A DNA stretch of 64,000 nucleotides from Pseudoxanthomonas sp. Root630 (GTDB lineage Bacteria; Pseudomonadota; Gammaproteobacteria; Xanthomonadales; Xanthomonadaceae): NCBI RefSeq assembly GCF_001427585.1, contig NZ_LMGY01000012.1, positions 184,001 to 248,000 of the forward strand, read 5' to 3'. Within the stretch, counting starts at the first letter, position 1, and each line of letters begins with the position of its first letter. The position numbers were made by a program, and so were the translations under genes. Shown piece after piece: positions 9,008 to 17,334 of the stretch. The notes below the pieces were generated by a model that was not told the DNA's origin, did no database searches, and was given only the letters and a program-made list of their open reading frames with translations.

Positions 9008-9052
9008 TGTTCGACGGCATGCCCAGGTCCGGTCCGGGCCTGGGCGGCATCG

Positions 9053-9081
9053 CCAAAGCCACTGGTCTCCAGCGGCTTTGG
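9053..9081 (+). terminator. stem-loop between receptor and halogenase genes (possible attenuator)
   Basis: CCAAAGCC (9053-9060) pairs perfectly with GGCTTTGG (9074-9081). The loop contains a second stem, CTGG/CCAG. The downstream sequence lacks a T-run, so full termination is doubtful. It may stop or stabilise part of the receptor mRNA, so that the enzyme cassette is made at lower level than the receptor. Confidence 0.4.
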
Positions 9082-9136
9082 CTTTGGAAGGGGACTACCG
9101 GGTTCCGTTTTGCGAGCGCATAGGCGAGGGGGTGGC

Positions 9137-10690
9137 GTGGATTCTCCTGTCAGGCATGTAGTCATCCTCGGCGGCGGTTCTGCAGGTTGGCTCACGGCCG
9201 CCGTGCTGGCCGCCGAGCACCAGACCGCCTCGGAAACCGGGCTGCGGATCACCTTGATCGAATCGCCGGAGGTCGCGACGGTAGGCGTGGGCGAAGGCAC
9301 CTGGCCGACCATGCGCGACACCTTGCGCAGGACCGGCGTCAGCGAGACGGACTTCATCCGCGAGTGCGATGCGGCCTTCAAGCAGGGGTCCAAGTTCGTC
9401 CGCTGGCGCGAAGAGGTCGATGGCGACTACTACCATCATCCGTTCGTGTTGCCGCCGGGATTCCTGGAAACCCATCTGGCCACCGGGTGGATGGCGCACC
9501 GCGATGTGCCTTTCAGCCTGCTGACCTGTTTCCAGGCGCACCTGTGCGAGGCGGGGAAATCCCCCAAGCAGATGTCGACGCCGGAGTGGGCTTCCGTCGC
9601 CAATTACGCCTACCACCTGGACGCGGCGAAGCTCGGCGTGTTCCTGCGGAAGCATTGCGTCGAGAAGCTCGGCGTGCGCCACGTCGCCGATCATATGGTC
9701 GAGGTGCAGGCGCACGAGAACGGCGACATCGCCGCGCTGCGGACGCGCGAGCATGGTGCGATCGAAGGCGACCTGTTCGTGGACTGCAGCGGCATGCGCG
9801 CGCTGTTGATCGGGCAGCACTACGGCGTCGAGATCGAATCGCAGAAGGACGTGCTGTTCAACGATCGCGCCATCGCGACGCGCGTGCCGTATGCGGACCC
9901 CCACGTGGAGATCGCCTGCCAGACCATTTCCACGGCGCAGGAAGCGGGCTGGATCTGGGACATCGGCCTGCAGAGCCGGCGGGGCATCGGCCACGTGTAC
10001 TCCAGCACCCATACCAGCGACGAAGCGGCCGAGGCGGCGCTGCGTCGCTACATCGTGGCGACGGGAGGCCGCGAGCAGGACATCGACACGCTGCCGAAGA
10101 TCATGATCCGCCCCGGTTTCCGGCGCGGTGCCTGGCATCGGAACTGCGTGGCCATCGGGCTTTCCAGCGGCTTCATGGAGCCGCTCGAAGCGTCTTCGCT
10201 GGTGATGGTCGAACTCGCCGCGGGCATGCTCGCGGACCAGATGCCCGCCACGCGCGCCGCCGTGGACATCGTCGCCAGGCGCTACAACGACACCTTCAGC
10301 TACCGCTGGGACCGCATCGTCGACTTCCTGAAGCTGCACTACGTACTGAGCAAACGGGACGACAGCGACTACTGGCGGGACAACCGCAGGCCCGAAACGA
10401 TTCCGGAACGCCTGCGCGACCTGCTCGAATTCTGGCGCCACCAGCCGCCTTCCCGCTACGACCTCAACCGGGTCGAAGAGGTGTTCCCCTCAGCGAGCTA
10501 CCAGTTCATCCTCTATGGCATGGGATTCACGCCCGGGGCGCGACCGGCCACGCGACGCATGGACGACGTCCAGTGCGCTGAAGGATATTTCCGCCAGTCC
10601 GCAGACATCGCGAGGAAGATGCTGTCGGCATTGCCTGGGCATCGTGAGATGCTCGATCATGTGATGACGCGCGGAATGCCGCGCATCTAG
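9137..10690 (+). CDS. flavin-dependent (tryptophan-type) halogenase family protein, first copy
   Basis: This encodes 517 residues from GTG 9137, chosen for the GAGGGGG just upstream; an earlier ATG at 9110 would add an Arg/Gly-rich stretch before the FAD fold. The FAD-binding GGGSAGWLTAA is at residues ~12-22 and GVGEGTWPT follows near 50. The lysine that carries the hypohalous species in this family is present (Lys ~82 in FKQGSKF). So is the catalytic Glu in FMEPLEAS (~348). The usual WxWxIP signature is changed to WIWDIG: both Trp remain but the Pro is lost. There is no signal peptide, so it is cytoplasmic. It lies between the TonB receptor and a SapC-family gene. Physiological substrate is unknown; a flavin reductase would be needed and is not in the window. 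Confidence 0.87.
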   Translation: MDSPVRHVVILGGGSAGWLTAAVLAAEHQTASETGLRITLIESPEVATVGVGEGTWPTMRDTLRRTGVSETDFIRECDAAFKQGSKFVRWREEVDGDYYHHPFVLPPGFLETHLATGWMAHRDVPFSLLTCFQAHLCEAGKSPKQMSTPEWASVANYAYHLDAAKLGVFLRKHCVEKLGVRHVADHMVEVQAHENGDIAALRTREHGAIEGDLFVDCSGMRALLIGQHYGVEIESQKDVLFNDRAIATRVPYADPHVEIACQTISTAQEAGWIWDIGLQSRRGIGHVYSSTHTSDEAAEAALRRYIVATGGREQDIDTLPKIMIRPGFRRGAWHRNCVAIGLSSGFMEPLEASSLVMVELAAGMLADQMPATRAAVDIVARRYNDTFSYRWDRIVDFLKLHYVLSKRDDSDYWRDNRRPETIPERLRDLLEFWRHQPPSRYDLNRVEEVFPSASYQFILYGMGFTPGARPATRRMDDVQCAEGYFRQSADIARKMLSALPGHREMLDHVMTRGMPRI

Positions 10691-10702
10691 GACGACCCAC
10701 CG

Positions 10703-11410
10703 ATGCCCCGACACGCCCAGGTCAACAACATCGACCACAAGGACTTGCGAATCGACACCCGGCGCAGCGCGCAGCTGGGCGACGATGTCGGTTTCGCCGC
10801 CACGTTCCCCGCCGAGTTCCGCGACCTGCAGGCGTACTATCCCATCGTGTTCCGCAAGGACGCGCACGGCGTGTTGGCGCCGATCGCGCTGCTCGGGTTC
10901 GAGGAGGGCGTGAACCTGTTCCTCGATGGCGAGCGCTGGGATGCGCATTACCTGCCGCTGGCGATCGAACGGCAGCCGTTCCTGATCGGCCGGGGCGGCG
11001 ACGAAATGACGGTGCATATCGACCTGGACAATCCCAGGGTGGGCAGTGCCGCCGGCGAAGCGTTGTTCCGCGAGCACGGCGGCCACACCGAATACCTGGA
11101 CCGGATCGCGTCGGTGCTGCTCACGCTGCACAACGGGCTGCAGCGCGTGCCGGCTTTCGTCGACGCCCTGCTTGCGCACGATCTGCTGGAATCGTTCGCG
11201 CTCGACGTGGAGCTCGACGATGGTTCGCTCAACCGGCTCGCCGGCTACTACATCATCAACGAGGACCGTCTCCGCGGCCTCGATGCCGGCACATTGGGCC
11301 AGCTGCATGCGGCCGGCCACCTGGAGCCGATTTTCATGGCGGTGGCATCGATCTCGAACTTCCGTGCCCTGATCGACAGGATGAACCGGAGCCGTGCTGG
11401 CGGACGCTAA
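10703..11410 (+). CDS. SapC-family protein
   Basis: This encodes 235 residues with no signal peptide or membrane segment. The SapC family pattern is clear: FPAEFRDLQAYYPIVFRKD, ALLGFEEGVNLFLDGERWD, a central YLPLAIERQPFLIG, and a C-terminal GLDAGTLGQLHAAGHLEPIF segment. Despite the name, taken from a surface-array operon, the biochemical role of SapC proteins is not established. It starts 12 bp after the first halogenase and its last 17 bp overlap the cupin gene, so the three are co-transcribed. The recurring company of TonB receptors, halogenases and cupins in related bacteria suggests a shared pathway. Confidence 0.85.
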   Translation: MPRHAQVNNIDHKDLRIDTRRSAQLGDDVGFAATFPAEFRDLQAYYPIVFRKDAHGVLAPIALLGFEEGVNLFLDGERWDAHYLPLAIERQPFLIGRGGDEMTVHIDLDNPRVGSAAGEALFREHGGHTEYLDRIASVLLTLHNGLQRVPAFVDALLAHDLLESFALDVELDDGSLNRLAGYYIINEDRLRGLDAGTLGQLHAAGHLEPIFMAVASISNFRALIDRMNRSRAGGR

Positions 11411-12416
11411 GCCCATTCGGGAGCTGCGCGGCGATGCGCCCGATGCGCTGTCCAAGGCGCTACAGGCGTCGTCGTCCGGACCCGTCGTGTTGCGCGGCCT
11501 TGTCGCGCACTGGCCAGCGGTCGCTGCGGCGCGCGGATCGATGCAGGCGGCAGTGGCCTACCTGCATGGCTTCGAGCGCGCGGACGCGCCGCCTGTGGTC
11601 GCGACAGTCGCGGCCCCCGAGGCTGGCGGCCGGGTGTTCTACAACGACGACCTGAGCGGCTTCACTTTCCGCCAGGAGCAGATCCCGCTCGGGACGGTAC
11701 TCGATACGTTGCTCAAGTACGCGGCGCGGGAATCCGCGCCGATGATCTATGTCGCATCGACGACGCTCGACACCTGGTTGCCGGGCTTCAGCGACGACAA
11801 CGCGCTCTCCTTCGAGGGCCGCGATCCGCTGGCGAGCATCTGGATAGGCAACCGCACCCGCATCGCCGCGCATCAGGATGTGCCCGACAACATCGCCTGC
11901 GTGGTGGCCGGACGCCGCCGCGTCACCCTGTTCCCGCCGGATCAGTTGCGCAATCTGTACATCGGGCCGCTGGATTTCACGCCGGCCGGGCAGGCCATCA
12001 GCCTGGTCGATTTCGCATCGCAGGACCTGGAACGGTTCCCGCGCTTCGCCGTAGCGATGCAGCATGCGCAGGTGGCCGAACTCGAGCCGGGCGACGCGGT
12101 GTTGATCCCCAGCATGTGGTGGCATCACATGGAGGGACTGGAGCCGTTCAACGTGCTGGTCAACTACTGGTGGCGTGAAGCGCCGGGCTGGATGGACACG
12201 CCGATGAACGTCCTGATGTATGCGCTGATGACGATGCGCGACCTGCCGCCACACGAGCGGGAGGTGTGGAAAGAGGTGTTCCGTCACTACGTGTTCGAAG
12301 CCGATGCGGACACCGTCGCCCATATTCCCGAGGCGGCCCGTCGCCTGCTTTCGCCGCTGGATGAAGTGCGGGCTCGCGATCTGCGCGCACGCCTGCTCAA
12401 ACGCATCAATCGCTGA
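11394..12416 (+). CDS. cupin-like / JmjC-type Fe(II) oxygenase family protein
   Basis: This encodes 340 residues from GTG 11394, inside the end of the SapC gene. It is a cupin_8/JmjC-like fold: VVLRGLVAHWPAV near the N-terminus, SIWIGNRTRIAAHQDVPDN carrying the first His and Asp of an HxD iron triad, and RRVTLFPPDQLRNLY. Then VLIPSMWWHHMEGL gives the distal His. Many relatives are 2-oxoglutarate-dependent protein or small-molecule hydroxylases. Activity here is inferred from the intact triad only. It is probably cytoplasmic. Its place between two halogenases suggests that both oxidative enzymes act on the same target, but the target is unknown. Confidence 0.85.
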   Translation: MLADAKPIRELRGDAPDALSKALQASSSGPVVLRGLVAHWPAVAAARGSMQAAVAYLHGFERADAPPVVATVAAPEAGGRVFYNDDLSGFTFRQEQIPLGTVLDTLLKYAARESAPMIYVASTTLDTWLPGFSDDNALSFEGRDPLASIWIGNRTRIAAHQDVPDNIACVVAGRRRVTLFPPDQLRNLYIGPLDFTPAGQAISLVDFASQDLERFPRFAVAMQHAQVAELEPGDAVLIPSMWWHHMEGLEPFNVLVNYWWREAPGWMDTPMNVLMYALMTMRDLPPHEREVWKEVFRHYVFEADADTVAHIPEAARRLLSPLDEVRARDLRARLLKRINR

Positions 12417-12439
12417 TCAAGAACGCCAGGGACCCCTTC

Positions 12440-13948
12440 GTGAACAACCACATCAACGAGACTTCCAGCCGTGACGTGAAGCGCGTGGTCATCGCCGGGG
12501 GCGGCACGGCGGGCTGGATGGCGGCGGCGGCGATCTCCAGGGTCCTGGGCAAGACGCTGGACATCACGCTGGTGGAATCCGAGGAAATCGGAACCGTCGG
12601 GGTTGGCGAAGCCACCATCCCGACGCTGCTGAGCTTCCATCGGATGATCGACATCGACGAACGGGAGTACATGGCGGCCACGCAGGGCACCATCAAGCTG
12701 GGGATCTCGTTCGAGAACTGGCTGGACACCGACCATCGCTATATCCACTCCTTCGGATTCAGCGGCAAGGACCGGGGAGCGAGCGGCTTCCAGCACTTCT
12801 GGCTGCGCGGGCGCAAGGAGGGCCTGGCCAGTGGCTATGAGGATTACTGCCTCGAGTTGAAGGCGGCCCTGGCGGACCGCTTTGCGCATCTCCCCCACGG
12901 CGGCATCAACTACGCGTACCACATGGATGCCAGCCTGTATGCGAAGTTCCTGCGGCAGTTCAGTGAGCGGCATGGGGCGAAGCGTATCGAAGGCAAGATC
13001 GCCGATGTCGTGACGGATGCGGCATCGGGCTTCATCACGGCGTTGACGATGGAGAACGGCGACTCCATCGAAGGCGATTTCTTCATCGACTGCACCGGCT
13101 TCCGCGCGCTGCTGATCGGCAAGGCACTCGGCGTGGGTTTCACCGACTGGTCGCACTGGCTGTTCAACGACAGCGCGCTGGCCACCCAGACCACCGCCGT
13201 GCGCGACGCGGTGCCCTATACCCGCGCCATCGCCGGCAAGTCCGGCTGGCAGTGGCGCATACCGCTGCAGCACCGGGTCGGCAACGGCATCGTCTATTCG
13301 AGCCGGCACATCAGCGACGACGAGGCCCGCGCGGAATTCCTGGGCGGCCTCGAAGGCGATGTCATCAAGCAGCCTTGGCCGATCCGCTTCCAGCCGGGCC
13401 AGCGCCAGCAGTGCTGGGAGAAGAACTGCGTGGCCCTGGGCCTGGCGGGCAGTTTCATCGAGCCGCTGGAGTCGACCACGATCCACCTGATCCAGCGCGG
13501 CATCGTGCACCTGCTGCAGAATTTCCCGCAGGTGGTCACCCGGCCGGCGATCGACGAATACAACGCGCGGCTGGACGAGGAACTGCAGCACGTGCGCGAT
13601 TTCGTGGTGATGCACTATCACCTCAGCAATCGGCGCGACTCGCCGTACTGGCGCGAGATCGCGGAGATGGGGATTCCGTCCACGCTGCGCCATCGCATCG
13701 AACTGTTCCGCGAGACCGGCACCGTCTTCCACGTGCCCGGCGAGCTGTTCGGCGAGAACTCGTGGATCCAGGTGATGATGGGGCAGGGCATCGTGCCGAA
13801 GCGCTACCACCCGACGGCGGACGTGATATCGCCGGCCGAGCTGCAGCGTTTCCTCGACGATATCCGCGCCAGCGTGCAGGGCAACGCGCAGCGGATGCCG
13901 GCGCACATGGACTACCTGCGCAGCTACTGCCCCGCGCCCAAGCCCTGA
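12440..13948 (+). CDS. flavin-dependent (tryptophan-type) halogenase family protein, second copy
   Basis: This encodes 502 residues from GTG 12440 with AGGGA upstream. It is the canonical member of the pair. GGGTAGWMAAAA (residues ~20-31) binds FAD, followed by GVGEATIPT (~54-62) and the catalytic lysine at ~86 in TIKLGISFENW. An intact WxWxIP motif (WQWRIP, ~270-275) and the catalytic Glu at ~341 in FIEPLESTT complete the set. It is only distantly similar to the first copy, so the two are not a recent duplication. It closes the cassette 23 bp after the cupin gene. The sirtuin downstream has its own promoter-like sequence. Substrate and halide preference are unknown. Confidence 0.9.
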   Translation: MNNHINETSSRDVKRVVIAGGGTAGWMAAAAISRVLGKTLDITLVESEEIGTVGVGEATIPTLLSFHRMIDIDEREYMAATQGTIKLGISFENWLDTDHRYIHSFGFSGKDRGASGFQHFWLRGRKEGLASGYEDYCLELKAALADRFAHLPHGGINYAYHMDASLYAKFLRQFSERHGAKRIEGKIADVVTDAASGFITALTMENGDSIEGDFFIDCTGFRALLIGKALGVGFTDWSHWLFNDSALATQTTAVRDAVPYTRAIAGKSGWQWRIPLQHRVGNGIVYSSRHISDDEARAEFLGGLEGDVIKQPWPIRFQPGQRQQCWEKNCVALGLAGSFIEPLESTTIHLIQRGIVHLLQNFPQVVTRPAIDEYNARLDEELQHVRDFVVMHYHLSNRRDSPYWREIAEMGIPSTLRHRIELFRETGTVFHVPGELFGENSWIQVMMGQGIVPKRYHPTADVISPAELQRFLDDIRASVQGNAQRMPAHMDYLRSYCPAPKP

Positions 13949-13968
13949 CCGGGACACATCGCTTCGCC

Positions 13969-13974
13969 TATGCT
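13969..13974 (+). promoter_or_regulatory. -10-like box directly before sirtuin gene (leaderless start)
   Basis: TATGCT ends 6 nt before ATG 13981 and no Shine-Dalgarno sequence is present. A transcript starting at the usual distance would begin at the start codon itself. No clear -35 is seen. Confidence 0.5.
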
Positions 13975-13980
13975 GCGGGC

Positions 13981-14829
13981 ATGAGCGATACGCGACTCGA
14001 GGATTTCATGGCGGCCCATGGTCGCCTGTTCGTGCTCACCGGCGCGGGTTGCAGCACCGGATCCGGCATTCCCGACTACCGGGACGAGCAGGGGGCATGG
14101 AAGCGCACGCCACCGGTGACCTACCAGGCCTTCGTCGGCGACACGGCGACGCGCCAACGGTACTGGGCGCGCAGCCTGCTCGGTTGGCCGCGGATCGCGG
14201 AAGCCAGGCCGAATGCGGCGCATCGCGCGCTGGCGGCGCTGGAGGCGCAGGGACAGTGCGACATGTTGCTGACCCAGAACGTGGACGGCTTGCACCAGGC
14301 CGCGGGCAACCGGTCGGTGATCGACCTGCATGGGCGGCTGGGCGACGTCGTCTGTCTCGGCTGCGGGGTGCGGTCGTCGCGCGCGGACCTGCAGCTCCGG
14401 CTCGTGGACGCGAATCCGGACTGGGTCGGCCTGGCGGCGGGTGCCGCGCCGGATGGCGATGCGGACCTGGACGGGCGCGACTTCAGCGGGTTCCGCATTC
14501 CGGCCTGTGGAGCCTGCGGCGGCATGCTCAAGCCCGATGTCGTGTTCTTCGGCGAGAACGTGCCGCGCGAGCGCGTCCAGGCGGCGATGGCGCATCTGCA
14601 GCGCGCCGACGCGATGCTCGTGGTGGGCTCTTCGCTGATGGTCTACTCGGGCCTGCGCTTCGTGCATGCGGCGATGCGCGCGGGCACGCCCGTGGCGGCC
14701 GTGAACCTGGGGCGCACGCGCGCCGACGATCTGCTGCAGTTCCGGGTCGCCGCGCCGTGCGGCGACGCGCTGGCGTTCCTGCTGGACGGCGGACGCCGCC
14801 GGGTCACTCCACCGACGATTGCAGGCTGA
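13981..14829 (+). CDS. Sir2-family NAD-dependent protein deacylase
   Basis: This encodes 282 residues. The sirtuin core is complete: TGAGCSTGSGIPDYR binds NAD, TQNVDGLH carries the Asn-Asp pair, and LHGRL holds the catalytic His. A CxxC...CxxC zinc site is formed by VCLGC and ACGAC. KPDVVFFGE and VVGSSLMVYSG complete the Rossmann fold. It should remove acyl groups from protein lysines with NAD as cosubstrate in the cytoplasm. It is longer than the minimal fold, with an extra loop between the two zinc pairs. Its last 26 bp overlap the end of the convergent GGDEF-EAL gene. Confidence 0.92.
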   Translation: MSDTRLEDFMAAHGRLFVLTGAGCSTGSGIPDYRDEQGAWKRTPPVTYQAFVGDTATRQRYWARSLLGWPRIAEARPNAAHRALAALEAQGQCDMLLTQNVDGLHQAAGNRSVIDLHGRLGDVVCLGCGVRSSRADLQLRLVDANPDWVGLAAGAAPDGDADLDGRDFSGFRIPACGACGGMLKPDVVFFGENVPRERVQAAMAHLQRADAMLVVGSSLMVYSGLRFVHAAMRAGTPVAAVNLGRTRADDLLQFRVAAPCGDALAFLLDGGRRRVTPPTIAG

Positions 14830-17095
14830 GCCAGCGCTCCAGCGAGTGCGGCGACAACGGGCGCGAGACGTAGTAGCCCTGCAGGATGTCGCAGTTCAGC
14901 GATGCCAGGACCGCGCGCTGGGCCTGGTTCTCCACGCCCTCGGCGACCACCTTCAGCGACAGGCTTTCGCCGATGCGCAGGATGGACGTGGTCAGTGCGC
15001 GGGCCGATTCGCTGTGCTCGAGGTCGCGCACGAAGCTCATGTCGAGCTTGAGTTCGCTGATCGGCAGGCGGTGAAGATGGCTCAGGCTGGAATAGCCGGT
15101 GCCGAAGTCGTCGATCGACAGGTGCACGCCCATGCGGTGGATGGCGTCGATGTTCGCCAGCACTTCCGGCTTCTGCGCCAGCATCACGCTCTCGGTCACC
15201 TCGACCATCAGTTCGTCCGGCGACAGGCCGCACTTGCCGAGCACGCTGCCGATGAAGGTGGGCAGGTCCTGCTGTTCGAAGTTGATCGCCGACAGGTTGA
15301 CCGACACGCGCGGCACCGGCACGCCGCGACGGCGCCAGTCCGCCATCTGCGTGCAGGCTTCTTCCAGCGTCCAGCGTCCGAGATCGTCGATCAACCCGCA
15401 TTCTTCGGCCATCGGCACGAACGTGGCGGGCGAGATCTCGCCGATCTCCGGGTGGCGCCAGCGCAGCAGCGCCTCTACGCCGTGCAGATGGCTGTCGTCG
15501 TCCATCCCGACCTGCGGCTGGTAGTGCAGGCGCAGCTGGCCGCTGCGGACGGCTTCGCGCAGGGCGTTCTCCAGCGCCAGCCGCTCCTGCATCGCCTGGT
15601 TCATCTCCAGGCTGTAGAACACGATGCGGCCGCCGCCTTCGGACTTGGCGCGGTACATCGCGATGTCGGCGTGGCGCACCAGCGAATCCACGTCCCAGCC
15701 ATCGCTCGGGAACATCGCCACGCCCACGCTGGCCTGGGGCGCCAGCATCATGCGGCCGGCGCTGACCGGCTGCGACAGGCGCGCCATCAGGCGGTCGGCG
15801 AGGTTGGCGGCGTCTTCCGCGTCGTAGTCGGGCACGGCGAGCACGAATTCGTCGCCCGCCAGGCGCGCGATCACGTCGGCCTCGCGCAGCTCGCCCCCCA
15901 GGCGCTTGGCCAGTTCGCGCAACAGGGTGTCGCCGGCGGTGTGGCCCTGGGTGTCGTTGACGATCTTGAAGCGGTCGATATCGATGAACAGCAACGCGAC
16001 GGCGCTGTCGCGACGCGCGGCGTCCAGCAGCATCTGTTCGACCTTGTTGTTGAACAGCGCGCGGTTGGGCAGCCCGGTCAGCGTGTCGAAGAAGGACAGC
16101 TGGTGCATCCGCACGCGCGCGCGTTCGCGATCCATGGCCAGCGCGCACAGGTGCAGGCAGACGTCGACCACGCGCTGGTGGAAGTCGTCGGGCGCGCGGT
16201 TCTCCCAGTAATAGAGCGCGAAGGTGCCCATCACGCGTCCATCGTGGCCCTTGACCGGACTGGACCAGCACGCGCGGATGCCCAGCGCGAGGAACGGCGC
16301 CTTGTACGCCTGCCAGCGCGGATCGCGTTCGATGTCGGTGCACTCCACCGGCTGGCCGCTCCATGCGGCCGAACCGCAGGCGCCCACCATGGGGCCGGCG
16401 CGTTCGCCGTCCACCACGCCGGCGATGTGGTCGGGCAGGCTCGGTGCGGCGAGCACGCGCAGGTGGCCGTAGTCGTCGAGCGCGATCACCGAGGCCACGG
16501 CCTCCGGCATCACTTTCTCCACCTCACGGCACACCAGTGTCAGTACGTCCCGCAGCGGCTGCTCGCGGACGATCGCGCCGAGCACCTTGCGGTGCAGTTC
16601 CTCGTGCAGCTTGCTGTGGGTGATGTCGGTATAGACGCCCAGCAGGTAGCGCACGTTACGTTCGTTGTCGAAGACCGGGTTGACGACGGCGGAGATCCAC
16701 AACGGCACGCCGGTCTTGGCATAGACCAGCAGTTCGGTCCGGTAGCCCTGTTGGGTGTTGAGTTGGCCGCGCACCCATTCGACCGTTTCGGGGTCGGTGT
16801 GCGGTCCGGCGAGGAAATCGCTCGGTCGCCGGCCGGCCACTTCCTCCAGGGTGTAGCCGAGCATCCGGGTGAAGCCCTGGTTGATGTAGGTGATCCGGGC
16901 ATCGCCGTCGCAGACCACCACCGCGTTGTCGCTGTGGTCGATGACCCAGGACACGTCTGGTTCGGCGGACGCGGAAACGGCAGGCATGGCGATGGCAGTG
17001 GGCCTCACGGTCGCGTCTTCCCCAAGAACGGTATCCGTTGGATGGACCGGGTTCGCCACGGCAGTCCCTGCTAAGCCGCCCCGGGTTGGGGCCAT
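14804..17095 (-). CDS. PAS-GAF-GGDEF-EAL cyclic-di-GMP signalling protein
   Basis: This encodes 763 residues from ATG 17095. ATG 16987 is an alternative, because the first ~36 residues are low-complexity and neither start has a strong ribosome-binding site. Domain order is PAS (~45-155, VVVCDGDARITYINQGF), GAF (~165-330), GGDEF (~335-500) and EAL (~510-755). The GGDEF signature reads AGDEF, so cyclase activity is uncertain. The EAL domain has EALLRW, SVNLSAINF, EVTES, IDDFGTGYSS and EGVE, consistent with an active c-di-GMP phosphodiesterase. No membrane segment is visible, so it is a cytoplasmic sensor. It is convergent with the sirtuin and diverges from the TonB-domain lipoprotein. Confidence 0.93.
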   Translation of the reverse strand: MAPTRGGLAGTAVANPVHPTDTVLGEDATVRPTAIAMPAVSASAEPDVSWVIDHSDNAVVVCDGDARITYINQGFTRMLGYTLEEVAGRRPSDFLAGPHTDPETVEWVRGQLNTQQGYRTELLVYAKTGVPLWISAVVNPVFDNERNVRYLLGVYTDITHSKLHEELHRKVLGAIVREQPLRDVLTLVCREVEKVMPEAVASVIALDDYGHLRVLAAPSLPDHIAGVVDGERAGPMVGACGSAAWSGQPVECTDIERDPRWQAYKAPFLALGIRACWSSPVKGHDGRVMGTFALYYWENRAPDDFHQRVVDVCLHLCALAMDRERARVRMHQLSFFDTLTGLPNRALFNNKVEQMLLDAARRDSAVALLFIDIDRFKIVNDTQGHTAGDTLLRELAKRLGGELREADVIARLAGDEFVLAVPDYDAEDAANLADRLMARLSQPVSAGRMMLAPQASVGVAMFPSDGWDVDSLVRHADIAMYRAKSEGGGRIVFYSLEMNQAMQERLALENALREAVRSGQLRLHYQPQVGMDDDSHLHGVEALLRWRHPEIGEISPATFVPMAEECGLIDDLGRWTLEEACTQMADWRRRGVPVPRVSVNLSAINFEQQDLPTFIGSVLGKCGLSPDELMVEVTESVMLAQKPEVLANIDAIHRMGVHLSIDDFGTGYSSLSHLHRLPISELKLDMSFVRDLEHSESARALTTSILRIGESLSLKVVAEGVENQAQRAVLASLNCDILQGYYVSRPLSPHSLERWLSLQSSVE

Positions 17096-17334
17096 ACGAA
17101 ACGGTATCGGCCCCGGATCGCCGCACTTTACCCGAACTTCTACGTCTTAGACGGAGAGACGATGCATGCAAACGCTTCCATGTCGATCGCGGCCCTCGAC
17201 GCGCGAACGCTTGGCCGGGACAGGGCGCGTGTCCAGTGTCCGAACGGACAGGGGAGGAGAGGGTGGCGGCCTGACGCATCGGCGTCATGAAGCCCGCCTA
17301 GGCTTGCCGCCCGCACGACAGGGGTGATCGAGAC

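Noticed and set aside
9021..9045. GCCCAGG...CCTGGGC hairpin after the receptor stop
   Set aside because: It is weaker than the adjacent hairpin at 9053-9081 and has a large GC-rich loop; it is likely a by-product of composition.
9137..13948. Halogenases as part of an antibiotic (tryptophan-derived) biosynthetic cluster
   Set aside because: There are no NRPS, PKS, tryptophan-oxidase or tailoring genes nearby; the neighbours are uptake and carbohydrate genes.
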